DNA of 9,441 nt from a candidate division SR1 bacterium CG_4_9_14_3_um_filter_40_9 (GCA_002791215.1 PFWQ01000058.1:1-9441); one strand, 5' to 3'. Counted from the stretch's first letter, positions 1 through 8,275 are shown. Notes: generated by a model from the letters alone, not told the origin. Made by a program: numbers and translations.

Positions 1-39
1 AGTATACAAATATGTATTTATCGTGTTCAAACAAAAAAT

Positions 40-1641
40 ATGAAAAAATTTGCATGGGCGGTAGGACTCGTCGCGATTGGATTTCTGGTGTATAGTGTTT
101 CAAATTCCTTTCTTCTGGATTTTACAGATATCAATGTCGAATCTCTCAGGCAAAGATTTTCCGAAGTGAATTTTATCGGTCCGGGGAATGATTTCGGCGG
201 AGCTATTTTCCGATTGGATGCAAAAAATCTTTCTACATGATTTATCATCGAACACAGTACCGGTATAACCTATGAAAAAAAATCCTGTATGACGCAAGTC
301 AGGGGAATTTATTATAACAATCAAAGAGGGCTTAGAATGCGGCCATTGGATACTGCATCGCTCACTATGCTCAGAGCTACTTCTACCGGATATTTTGATC
401 TGCAGATGACTGGATGATTTTTCAGGGACTGTACGAATCTCGTCTGAGGCGTAGGTTCGGGGGACATCTATAGTATCTTTGGCTATATAGAATATACACT
501 CAGCGGTGATTCTTCTGCGATCACATCTTCTTTGGCCGCAGGCGTGAAATTAAACTATCCAGCGAATGCGATGATGACCTGATTGACGAATAATTTTCAG
601 TATTTCAACAATACCACTCCACTATGATATATCTATGATAGCAATGGCGGCATAGGATTCGTATGAGGAAAACTTTTGGGAAATGATAATCTAATCACTT
701 TTTTGAATACAGGCGACAATAGCATCAATGACGCTTTCATCATCTCCGGTATAACTATCGTATCTACTAATCCGTGATCGACGGGACGAGATTTCATCGC
801 TTCATGAATCGATACTGCTCAAGATACCCTTTGGAAACTTCTGATCCAATGAACCGTAGGACTTTCCAAATCCATCAACTCCCAACAAAGACTTTCACTC
901 CTAGGCAATCCAGAAAAAAGAACTGTCATCTATGGAGGTACAGAAATAAATTCTTCAACAATATTAAATCTGGCAAGAAAAAACGCACAGAATCTGTGTA
1001 GAGGAAGGGCCTGGAACACTGAGCCACTAACTGAATTACCAGCTGTCAACGGCAACATAATCTGCATCAAAGACTCTCCAAATCTAACAATCAATTTGAA
1101 TACTGACGGAATGAAATATCAGAATAAAACGCTTGTCCTTCAAAATAATTCAAATGTTACATTGACAGGAACTATGCAAAATGGCTATGGTCCAGTAGAA
1201 ATATTTATCGACCAAGGTAATCTCTTTATCAACACAAATGCCGTCCCTCCGTATGTACGATTTAATGTTGATTGATTCCCCGTCTCGTCAAACTGAATAA
1301 CCCAATGAATGTATCTCAAAGGGAATTTCATCATTTATGGACTCATCATCGGAACCGGTGGTGGAGGTATGACAGGATTCAATCATAAACTTCATATAGA
1401 AGGCAAGGTGGTCAGCCTTAATTCGCCGAGCGAACCATCGCAAGGAAGGAAGGATCAAGTCAACGCATTGTTTGGAACCGGCACATACGAACATCGGATC
1501 AATCTAGAAAATACGTTCATCTGGACCTGCGCGTTTAGCGGCTCAGGTAGCGATGGCACTCCATGCAGCACATGATGAATCACCTCTCTTGTTCCATTTG
1601 TGATTTTGAATGGAAACTTCCCAGGGAATTTGTTGCAATAA
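40..1641 (+). CDS. Unrecognised exported or membrane-anchored glycine-rich protein (TGA = Gly)
   Basis: Read with TGA as Gly this is one frame of 533 residues ending in TAA. In-frame TGA codons lie at 238, 418, 448, 580, 625, 664, 775, 805, 850, 1273, 1294, 1306, 1573 and 1576. The N-terminus (MKKFAWAVGLVAIGFLVYS) is a lysine pair followed by a hydrophobic stretch at about residues 4-20, so it is a signal peptide or single membrane anchor. The rest is rich in Gly, Asn, Ser, Thr and Ile with alternating hydrophobic residues, as in beta-rich surface proteins. Visible landmarks are LCRGRAWN near residue 319 and GTGGGG near 438. There is no catalytic motif I can name. The start is chosen for its Lys-Lys-hydrophobic N-terminus; the frame is open back to base 1 but has no earlier ATG, and no Shine-Dalgarno is visible. 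It is convergent with the PBP gene. Function is unknown; a surface or envelope role is inferred from the N-terminus and composition only. Confidence 0.85.
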
Positions 1642-1650
1642 TATATCAAT

Positions 1651-1701
1651 AAAAAATCCTCCCATGTCACCCTGAATAGTCGGGGTCTAGGAGGATTTTT
1701 T
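1651..1701. terminator. Bidirectional intrinsic terminator
   Basis: AAAAAATCCTCC at 1651-1662 is perfectly complementary to GGAGGATTTTTT at 1690-1701, with a 27-base loop. The stem ends in an A-run on one side and a T-run on the other, so it can terminate transcription from both directions. It sits between the stops of the convergent genes at 40-1641 and 1758-4940. Confidence 0.8.
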
Positions 1702-1723
1702 CTTATATTGAAATGAATTACTC

Positions 1724-1748
1724 AGATTGCTTCGTGCCTCGCAATGAC
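1724..1748. repeat. Dispersed palindromic repeat, copy 1 (AGATTGC...CGCAATGAC)
   Basis: This 25-base unit starts with AGATTGC and ends with CGCAATGAC, and contains the self-complementary arms ATTGC and GCAAT. It differs at about two positions from the unit at 6951-6975. It lies between the terminator and the stop codon of the PBP gene, which is 10 bases away. The function is unknown; it resembles REP or MITE-type small intergenic repeats. Confidence 0.75.
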
Positions 1749-1757
1749 GGATTGTAA

Positions 1758-4700
1758 TTATTGTTGTATATATGTAGAAAGATCGACTGATTTTTCTAGC
1801 TTATTGCCATTGGTATCTGCTACAGTGATGGATACAGGGACTAACGTTTCCGTAATAAACGTGACCGTAGCTCATTCAAATTCTTTGAGCGTAGTACCAT
1901 TGTTTACAATCTTTCCATTTTCTACTCCTGAATCATCACTAAACTTTAATGTCACTTGGTAGGTGCCGCTACCTTGCTTCACGACTTTGATTTCATCTTC
2001 CAAAAGAACCGGTGGCTGTGTATCTGTTTTTTTCACAATCGTGATCGACGTTTCATCCTTGTTGGAATATCCTGCGAAATCGAAGACAATCACTTTGAGC
2101 GTATGTTCTCCGTCTTTGATTCAGGTTCAGAGTTGTACGTTTTCTGTCTTGCTTATATTCTTGGTCTGACCTACGTAACTGAATGAAGTCACGAATACAT
2201 CGTCTATCAGGACCGAAACTTTTCTTATATTTTTTGGACCTTGAGCGTTGAATGATAGAGAGAAATTTTTTCATACGTCTCCGCCATTCGGTTGAGTAAT
2301 CTGTACATTGATATTTGGATCTTCTTTGAGTTCTCTATCTGCACATGCTTGAGAAGGAGCTTCTACGAACACATTGCGATATGTATAGGTAACATTGCCA
2401 CTGACGTTGTTTGGAGTGCCATCCTTTTTCTGCCCTGTAAGCGTTGATCATATCTTGTACCAATCAGTGATTTCTTGTAAATCCATATTGTCTGGCATGA
2501 AGGTCGTCGGTGTTATCAGATATCCATCTTTCAATTCTTGCGGTGGAGTGAGTGAGCTTGGCATGCCGCCACACGCGCTATCATATTGTATCTTACTTGC
2601 CCCTGCATCTTCTGCGAATCATGGACCGCCGGCATATGCTATCGAGCTGACGACGAATTCTGAAGGCGTATCGGCCGTAGCAAGTTTACCAGATATTTTG
2701 GAAATCTGTACGCTACTTGTGTCAACAGATTTCATTGTCTCGTTGGCAATGTAATTATTTTTCACTAGCCCTCATAAGAATTTCTTTATCGGATTGGCAT
2801 GAATCGTTCCACCGTAGGCATTGACGTTCATCGGCGTTCCATCTGCATTTCCTGCTCGGAACATAGCGACCTTGCTTGGCGTATATGCTACCAACCATCC
2901 ATCTCTTGGGCGATTGCCTCTATCAGTTTTGGCGTTTGATGTTCCGGATTTGAGTGCGTAGGTAAGTCATGACACATTGAATTTTCCTATCCATCCTGGA
3001 ATCCTATTAGCAGGATCTGCAAGTATCTTCCAAAGTAGATATGCTACTCATGGTTTGACTATCTCTTTCTGCATCACTACTTTTTTCTGGTAGATGAGTG
3101 TACCATCCCTTCCTTTGATTTCAAGAATAGGATCGATCTTTGCGGGCTTGCCTTGCGCAGAAAGATGCATGTATCCATTTGCCAGATCGAGCATAGTGAT
3201 TTCTGCTGCTCATAAGGCGATCGTATATCCATATTGTACATTATCTTTTACTCCGCTGAGTCCGAGGTCTTGAAGGAATGGTTTGATAGCTTCTTCTCCT
3301 CCCAGTGCTAATGCGATTTTTGCTGATGGAATATTTCTACTATGACCGAGAGCGAATTTTAATGGGATGACTCATTCAAATTTATCATCTGCATTATTTG
3401 GTTTGTCTGGTCCAATCTTGAATGGGATATCGTAGATAGGACTATCGATTGATAAGCCTAATTTTTCAAGCGCTAATGCATAAATCAATGGTTTGATAGA
3501 TGAACCTGATTGTCTCGGTCTCTGGACCATATCGTTTTGTCCTTTGATCTGCTCATCGAAATAATTTATCGATCCGACGTATGCCAACACATCACCATTG
3601 AGCGAATCGAGATAGACCATGGAACTATTGTTTGCACCATTTTCCTGCAAGACTGCAACATTGGAGGTGATAGCCTCCTCTGCTAGCTTCTGCATTTCAA
3701 GATCGAGCGTAGTCTTGATAGTAAATCCTCATTTGGCTAAGGTGTCTTTGTCGATAGTTTTTTCTGCTTCTTGGATAATCCATTGAACGAAATGCGGCGC
3801 AGTGATAGGGAAAGTATTGGCCTTTAATCCGTAGCCCATCCCTTCGATAAATGCAGCCTTAAGATCGTCTTGAGTGATATAACTATCTTCATACATTCTC
3901 GTCAACACGAGATCTTTACGACCATTGGTGTATTGTACCTTCACATTTATTCCGCCGATATTGAGACTGAATGATCCGATTCCATTAAGAAATTTTATGA
4001 AGGAATTGTCAGATTTTTTGTCAGAGAGATCTGCTGCTTGCAAGACGCTTGTCATCTTATTTATGATTGATGTTCTTACATCACCGCTGAAAGCTACAGG
4101 GTTACCATAGACGTCAGTGATAGCAAATTCTCACATAAGCAGTTCTGGATTTTTGTAGGGATCATAGAGTGATGGACCCTTGGGTAGTGATGCAAGAATA
4201 GATGATTCCAATACTGTCAGATCTATTGCCGACTTACCGAAATACGTTTTGGATGCCGCTTCGACTCCGAATGCATTATTTCCGAAAGAAATATAATTGA
4301 GATATAATTCAAGCGTCCTGTCTTTCATTTCTTTGCGCAATTCTGTCGCATTCAGACCTCCCATTTCTTGATGGATCTGACTTTCCAATACGTCGCTGAG
4401 CCTACTGGTCAGAATTATCTCTTTTAATTTTCTGCTTACTTTTCTCTCATTAGTCAGAAGAAGATTTTTTACTAACTGTTGAGGGATGGTAGACGCTCAA
4501 CCCATTCTTGAGCCTGGATTGATTAATTTGGTGATTCCCGCTCTGACGAGACCCATGGGGTCGAGTCCATTGTGTTCCCGATACCTTTGATCTTCTATTG
4601 CAATGATGGCATTAACCATATTGGTCGAGATGCCTGAAAAATCGATATACTGCCTATTTTCTTCAAAGAGTTTGTATAACTCTTCACCATTTTTGTCGGT

Positions 4701-4940
4701 GATGATTGTCGCTTGAGAAAATACCATATCTTTGATCTTGGAAACATCGGGCAAATCTTGAAGCACATTTTTTGTAAATCGGAATCCTCCGACGATACAA
4801 AAAAATCATACCGTAATCAACAATCCATATACTATCTTCTTCTTGAGAGGACCGGATGGCTTATGCGGTGTACTATGGAATGTGCTTCCCATCACTATGT
4901 TGTTTGGATTATGATACAGATTTTTTTGTTGGAAATTCAT
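1758..4940 (-). CDS. Class A penicillin-binding protein (PBP1A type) with C-terminal Ig-like domains
   Basis: This bifunctional enzyme (mrcA/ponA type) polymerises and cross-links peptidoglycan outside the membrane. The product is 1060 residues with 15 in-frame TGA codons and a TAA stop. The order is: cytoplasmic N-terminus with KKK, a membrane segment at about residues 35-55, a GT51 glycosyltransferase, a transpeptidase, then an extension. The GT51 motif EDQRYREHNGLDPMG has the catalytic Glu at about 116, and GGASTIPQQL carries a TGA-coded Gly at 148. The transpeptidase motifs are SSIK (Ser about 480), SRN (534-536) and KSGTS (664-668). Residues from about 872 form two beta-rich Ig-like repeats (DG.HTLKV..FDFAG, then QPPVLLEDE...FSDDSGV), beyond the usual family length. 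The start is the only in-frame ATG after an upstream stop at 4959. It lies 83 bases downstream of the LysM-CHAP hydrolase on the same strand. Confidence 0.96.
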
Positions 4941-4955
4941 AGCTGTAAAATAGTA

Positions 4956-4990
4956 AACTTAGTAAAAACAGTGAACTTAGTAAAACTTAG
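4956..4990. repeat. 18-base-period direct repeats of AACTTAGTAAAA upstream of the PBP gene
   Basis: AACTTAGTAAAA occurs at 4956-4967 and again, identical, at 4974-4985. AAACTTAG at 4983-4990 is a third partial copy. The copies lie 16-50 bases upstream of the PBP start codon. Even spacing near a promoter-proximal site suggests protein binding, but the second copy is also part of the hairpin at 4971-5001, so a structural role is equally possible. Confidence 0.6.
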
Positions 4991-5001
4991 TCCAAGTTCA
5001 C
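4971..5001 (-). terminator. Hairpin after the LysM-CHAP gene, possible terminator or attenuator
   Basis: GTGAACTT at 4971-4978 pairs with AAGTTCAC at 4994-5001, an 8-bp stem with a 15-base loop. Read on the minus strand it follows the hydrolase stop by 22 bases and is followed by TGTTTTTAC, a weak U-tract. The stem is AT-rich, so it may only reduce read-through into the PBP gene. Confidence 0.45.
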
Positions 5002-5023
5002 TCAGTTAATATTTTTTAATTCT

Positions 5024-6073
5024 TTATCTCCCTGGATATATATAACATTTTATGCTTTTGCTTTTGGTGCTCTCGACACGTCTATCAGCGACTCATTTAG
5101 TAATATAATTCGCTTCTTCGACAACCATCTCAGCATTCTCTGAATTGATGCTTACTACTTTTGCTACATGTCCCGCATAGGAAACACCTCATCCGGCACT
5201 ATACACAGCAACCGCTCCTACTGATGGTTTGGATCATACTGAATATCCATTCTTTCTTGCGCTGTCACACCGCTGACCTGCATTTCCTGTAATTTTTCTT
5301 GTCTGGTGAATCGCATCTTTATATGGGAACAATGCAGGAGTAATCATCGCTACGTAGTGCGTACACTGTCCGGCATAAAATCCGTTGATGACATTACTCT
5401 TATATATCCGTTTGGATAATATCTTTGATTTGGTTCACTCGCCTTGGCTACTCGAAGAAGTAGAAATCCTCGTTATGCTGGTTCATTGAGGTTTGGTAAT
5501 CGTCGGTCTTTTGTTGGTGCTTGTCTTGGTAATAATTACCGGTGCTGGTCTTTCCAACAATCCTTTATTATAGGCATCTTCCACAGTAATAGGTATGAAG
5601 ATTTCCTGTCCTGCTTGCAAGACTTCTGTCGAATCTCACATCATATAGTTTAGTGTCATCAAGTCTTCTAGATTCAGATTGTATTGATTAGCAAATACCA
5701 TTATATTTGTTTTTTCTAGTATAGAATATACGAATCCTTTTTCTTCATCAGTTATCATCAAGGTATCGCCTGGTCTGATAGGACCGGTGATATGATTCAC
5801 GCTCTTGATATGGGAAATCGTTGAACCAAATGTTCTTGCGATTTTGTCCAAGGTGTCTCCTGGTTGTACTTTAACCTTAATGACTCATTTATCGTTTGCA
5901 TCCAATTCTACGCTTGCGATTTCGTCCAGATTGATTTCAGGAGAATTGGAATCGTTGAGTCCGACGAATGTAGGACTTATCGCCAACTCCTGTTTAGCTT
6001 CTGCAAATTTATCAGCGTAAGCGATTACGAAGATTAGAGATACGATAAAAACTAATGTAATGACAAACTTCAT
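5024..6073 (-). CDS. Secreted LysM-CHAP peptidoglycan hydrolase
   Basis: The 349-residue product has seven TGA-coded glycines and a TAA stop. MKFVITLVFIVSLIFVIAYA is a classical signal peptide. LysM 1 (about residues 65-110) contains VQPGDTLDKIARTFG and IRPGDTLMI; LysM 2 (about 113-160) contains LNLEDLMTLNYMMG and IFIP. A Ser/Thr/Pro-rich linker follows. The C-terminal CHAP domain (about 225-345) has the catalytic Cys in AGQCTHYVAM (C237), the His in GHVAKV (H302) and a polar residue region at EEAN (319-322). Family knowledge: CHAP domains are NlpC/P60-like amidases or endopeptidases that cut peptide bonds in peptidoglycan, and LysM binds the glycan. Neither activity can be told apart here. 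A second start at 6098-6100 is open if the TGA at 6074-6076 is Gly; it adds nine residues (MTPHKQVFG). Neither start has a Shine-Dalgarno. It sits between tRNA-Ser and the PBP gene. Confidence 0.93.
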
Positions 6074-6119
6074 TCAAAAGACTTGCTTGTGAGGGGTCAT
6101 ACAAAGGTCAAAATATAAA

Positions 6120-6210
6120 TGGCGGAGAGAGTGGGATTTGAACCCACGGGTCCGTGAAACGGACCGGCTGCTTTCAAGGCAGCTGCATTCAACCACTCTG
6201 CCATCTCTCC
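6120..6210 (-). tRNA. tRNA-Ser, anticodon UGA (reads UCA)
   Basis: The minus strand gives acceptor GGAGAGA paired with TCTCTCC, discriminator G, and an encoded CCA (6120-6122). The anticodon stem GCTGC/GCAGC encloses the loop CTTGAAA, so the anticodon is UGA (plus-strand bases 6174-6176). The long variable arm (GGTCCGT/ACGGACC) is the class II mark of tRNA-Ser, and the T-arm is GTGGG-TTCAAAT-CCCAC. It decodes UCA serine codons. It is not the tRNA-Gly(UCA) needed to read UGA. Confidence 0.97.
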
Positions 6211-6248
6211 ACAATACAAAAAATTGAGTGTGGTTGAATGTGTATCTA

Positions 6249-6278
6249 AATATATAGACTTTTGGTATTGATTTTCAA
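6249..6278 (-). promoter_or_regulatory. Candidate sigma70-type promoter for tRNA-Ser (and possibly the envelope genes)
   Basis: On the minus strand TTGAAA (6273-6278) is followed after 16 bases by TATATA (6251-6256), or after 18 by TATATT (6249-6254). Transcription would start about 30 bases before the tRNA 5' end at 6210. Called from consensus match and position only. Confidence 0.5.
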
Positions 6279-6362
6279 GTATAAAATCATTAAGTTCATA
6301 ATGAAGCTTAAAAGTGTCAAGAGAAGCCGACTTACACTCTAAGGGTAACGGATAATGGCTAA

Positions 6363-6391
6363 GGTATCACGTTTTCCGTGTGCCGTGTACC
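6363..6391 (+). other. Hairpin in the leader of the peptide deformylase gene
   Basis: GGTATCACG (6363-6371) pairs with CGTGTACC (6384-6391), eight base pairs with one bulged T and a 12-base loop. It ends 23 bases before the def start codon and is followed by GATTTTATTC. It could be a weak terminator, an attenuator or chance. The rest of 6211-6362 holds only the tRNA promoter and no gene I can support. Confidence 0.35.
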
Positions 6392-6414
6392 GATTTTATT
6401 CATTCTGTTCATTT

Positions 6415-6903
6415 ATGACCGGAAAAAAATATATCATCCAAACTTGAACCAATAACCCTATATTAAGGACTATTTCTGACAAAATCGAAAAAATAGATGA
6501 AGAGCTCATGCACTTTGCAGGAGACCTCGTAAGACTGATGTACAAAAACAAAGGAGTCTGACTTGCAGCTCCCCAGGTTGGTAAGAATATCAGGATAATT
6601 GCTACCACCCAGCGGGGAGAAAAAAAGGGCAAGGACGTCATCATAGACGAAACTATTATGATCAATCCAAATATCACTGCAATCTCTGCCGACTGCATTC
6701 TTTCTGAAGAGGCTTGTATCTCTTTGCCTGATGAAAAAGGTAAAGTAAGAAGACATAAAAGTCTTATCGTGGAATACACTGATATCAAAGGGCACAGACA
6801 AAAGAAAAAATTTAAGGACTTCAATGCGACTGTCATCCAACATGAAATAGACCACCTCGATGGGATCCTATTTACGGATAAATTGGTGAAGAAAAGGAAA
6901 TAG
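6415..6903 (+). CDS. def: Peptide deformylase
   Basis: This enzyme removes the formyl group from the N-terminal formyl-Met of new proteins in the cytoplasm, using a bound metal. The 162-residue product has all three family motifs: GVGLAAPQVG (residues 47-56), EACISLP with the metal-ligand Cys at 101 (usual form EGCLS, so Gly is replaced by Ala), and QHEIDHLDG with His 143, Glu 144 and His 147 (HExxH). The second Gly of motif 1 (residue 49, bases 6559-6561) is coded by TGA, as is residue 11 (6445-6447). The length is normal for the family. The start ATG at 6415 is the only one giving the full N-terminus; no Shine-Dalgarno is visible. The stop is TAG. It is divergent from tRNA-Ser and convergent with the DUF1846 gene. 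Confidence 0.97.
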
Positions 6904-6910
6904 GGTTGTC

Positions 6911-6975
6911 GTCATTGCGGACGCAGTGTGGCAATCTGACAACAGCACCTAGATTGCTTCGTCCATCGCAATGAC
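6911..6975. repeat. Inverted pair of the dispersed repeat filling a convergent gap
   Basis: One unit at 6911-6937 (GTCATTGCG...GCAATCT) faces a second at 6951-6975 (AGATTGC...CGCAATGAC). The outer nine bases and the inner seven bases are exact inverted repeats, so the 65-base element can fold into one long imperfect hairpin. It lies seven bases after the def stop and five bases from the DUF1846 stop. It may act as a terminator between convergent genes, though there is no immediate T-run; AT-rich sequence follows at 6986-7000. Confidence 0.8.
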
Positions 6976-6980
6976 AGGTA

Positions 6981-8087
6981 CTAGTCAATTTTTAAATTTT
7001 CATTGTATTTCTTCTCCTTAATATATTCTAAGCATTTTTTTTCTAATTCATCACATCTAGAAATTCGAGATTGTTCGCCCTCTTTTCTATCTATCTGTTG
7101 TTGGTATCGTCATTTTCTTCTTCTAATCTCTTGAAGCGAAGCTACGCAACAAACTTCATCATCGGTGATGGCGAAACCAGCGGTGGAAATTCACATATCG
7201 GTCGGTGATTTGTAATTGTTCATAAAGTTATCTGGCTTCACAGTTTGCTTTGCAATATCCATCACAATTTCAAATGCTTCTACGTCTCTATTGTAATTGA
7301 CGGAGTCTTTTCCGGTAGCTTTCTTATAGTAAGGATCGAGCATATTGTAATCGCCGATGTCGGCAGTCGCCGCTTCGTAGGCGAGATTTATCGGATGTTC
7401 CAATGGAATATTTCGGATAGGGAAAGTTTCATATTTTGCATAGCCAGATTCAATTCAGATTTCGTGATCGTTATAAATCTGTCCAAGGCAGGTGGACATC
7501 TTCCCGCTGCTGGACGCGGCTCAGGTGACCAGTATTAAGTTTTTGGTAAGCGGAATATGATCATCATTTCCATAGCCATCTTCACTCAAGACAGACTTGA
7601 GATTGTGTGGATAGCCCATGATCTTGTATCTTTCCCAAACTCTGTAATTCTTACGTTGAAATTCCTTTTCAAAGTCTAAAATCATATCGTACATAGAAGT
7701 CGTATCGATCTTATTGATGACGATGTGCGGTCTGAGACCTAGAGCGGCTTCTATGCCCCTAATCATCTTGTTCACGTAGTCTTTGTAAGGGATATTTTCA
7801 TTGGAAAGTTGTCTGTTTTCTATGATGTCGTCTGCATTTACGCAGAAAAGCACTTCAGCCTGATTTTTGAGAGACATAAAAATCTGCTTCTTGGTTTCGG
7901 GGTCAAATCACGGAAGCACTCTCGCAGCATGTTGGTCGTACATAAATTTTCCGCCAATCTCCAAATACAGTCTTCAATTGGAAAATTTGCCTATTCTTTC
8001 AAGGATTTTCTCTTGCTGAAGTTTGATGTATTTGGCACCGTCGTAGCCTTTCTTCTTGTAGCTGATCACGTCCGTGGAATTGAGCAT
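6981..8087 (-). CDS. DUF1846 (UPF0371) family protein, C-terminally short
   Basis: The 368-residue product carries family landmarks: GRLYLEIGGKFMYDQHAARV then LPGFDPETK (about residues 38-65), INKIDTTSMYD, YKIMGYP, SEDGYGNDDHIP, TGAASSSGK (189-197, P-loop-like), YAKYETFPI, HPINLAYEAATAD, NYNRDVEAFE (about 264) and YKSPTDMG (299). Six glycines are TGA-coded, including those opening TGAASSSGK and ending YKSPTDMG. From memory, family members are near 490 residues with a further C-terminal domain; here the protein stops about 70 residues after YKSPTDMG in a Lys/Glu/Arg-rich tail ending in TAG. The biochemical role is not established to my knowledge. The start ATG at 8085-8087 is the only one after an in-frame stop at 8100. 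It is convergent with def and divergent from the beta-CASP gene. Confidence 0.9.
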
Positions 8088-8103
8088 AAAATAATAATTT
8101 TAA

Positions 8104-8128
8104 ATTTTAAATGATAGATTTTAAATGA
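8104..8128. repeat. Tandem ATTTTAAATGA repeat
   Basis: ATTTTAAATGA occurs at 8104-8114 and 8118-8128, identical copies with a 14-base period, just upstream of the DUF1846 start codon on the minus strand. This AT-rich region would hold that gene's promoter, and the repeat may be an operator or simple low-complexity sequence. Confidence 0.5.
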
Positions 8129-8165
8129 ATGGCTTGTGGCACATCTCAATTATAACTGAAATGCG

Positions 8166-8183
8166 AAATTTTGCAAATTTTGC
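8166..8183. repeat. Tandem AAATTTTGC repeat in the divergent promoter region
   Basis: AAATTTTGC is repeated exactly and without a gap at 8166-8174 and 8175-8183. The junction also forms the near-palindrome GCAAATTTTGC. It lies between the two divergent start codons, 142 bases from the beta-CASP start and 79 from the DUF1846 start, where a shared operator could act. Confidence 0.5.
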
Positions 8184-8208
8184 CTTACAAAATTTACTGG
8201 TTGATTTT

Positions 8209-8236
8209 TTGCTTTTTTTACGTTTCTGAGTATAAT
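8209..8236 (+). promoter_or_regulatory. Candidate promoter of the beta-CASP nuclease gene
   Basis: TTGCTT (8209-8214), 16 bases, then a perfect TATAAT (8231-8236). The -35 match is only TTG plus length, the -10 is exact. Transcription would start near 8243, placing the repeat at 8247-8273 at the very 5' end of the mRNA. Confidence 0.5.
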
Positions 8237-8246
8237 TAAATGGTCT

Positions 8247-8273
8247 AGATTGCCACACTGTGCTCGCAATGAC
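8247..8273. repeat. Dispersed palindromic repeat, single copy in the beta-CASP leader
   Basis: AGATTGCCACACTG...CGCAATGAC, 27 bases. It is nearly the reverse complement of the unit at 6911-6937, differing at a few bases in the middle. It keeps the ATTGC/GCAAT arms of the other three copies. Confidence 0.75.
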
Positions 8274-8275
8274 TC

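Noticed and set aside
4..19. ATACAAATATGTAT palindrome at the window start as an operator
   Set aside because: A five-base stem in AT-rich sequence is expected by chance, and the region is cut by the window edge.
2395..2754. 119-residue plus-strand open frame
   Set aside because: It is antisense to the PBP gene between its transpeptidase and Ig-like parts and resembles no protein I know.
4956..4990. The spaced repeats as a CRISPR array
   Set aside because: Repeat units of 12 bases with 6-base gaps and only two full copies are far too short, and no cas gene is present.
6174..6176. The UGA anticodon of the tRNA as the tRNA that decodes UGA codons
   Set aside because: An anticodon UGA pairs with UCA codons, and the long variable arm marks it as a normal tRNA-Ser. 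The UGA-reading tRNA would need anticodon UCA and a tRNA-Gly body; it is not in this window.
6396..6855. Two long minus-strand frames over the deformylase gene
   Set aside because: They are antisense shadows of def, whose three motifs are clear on the plus strand.
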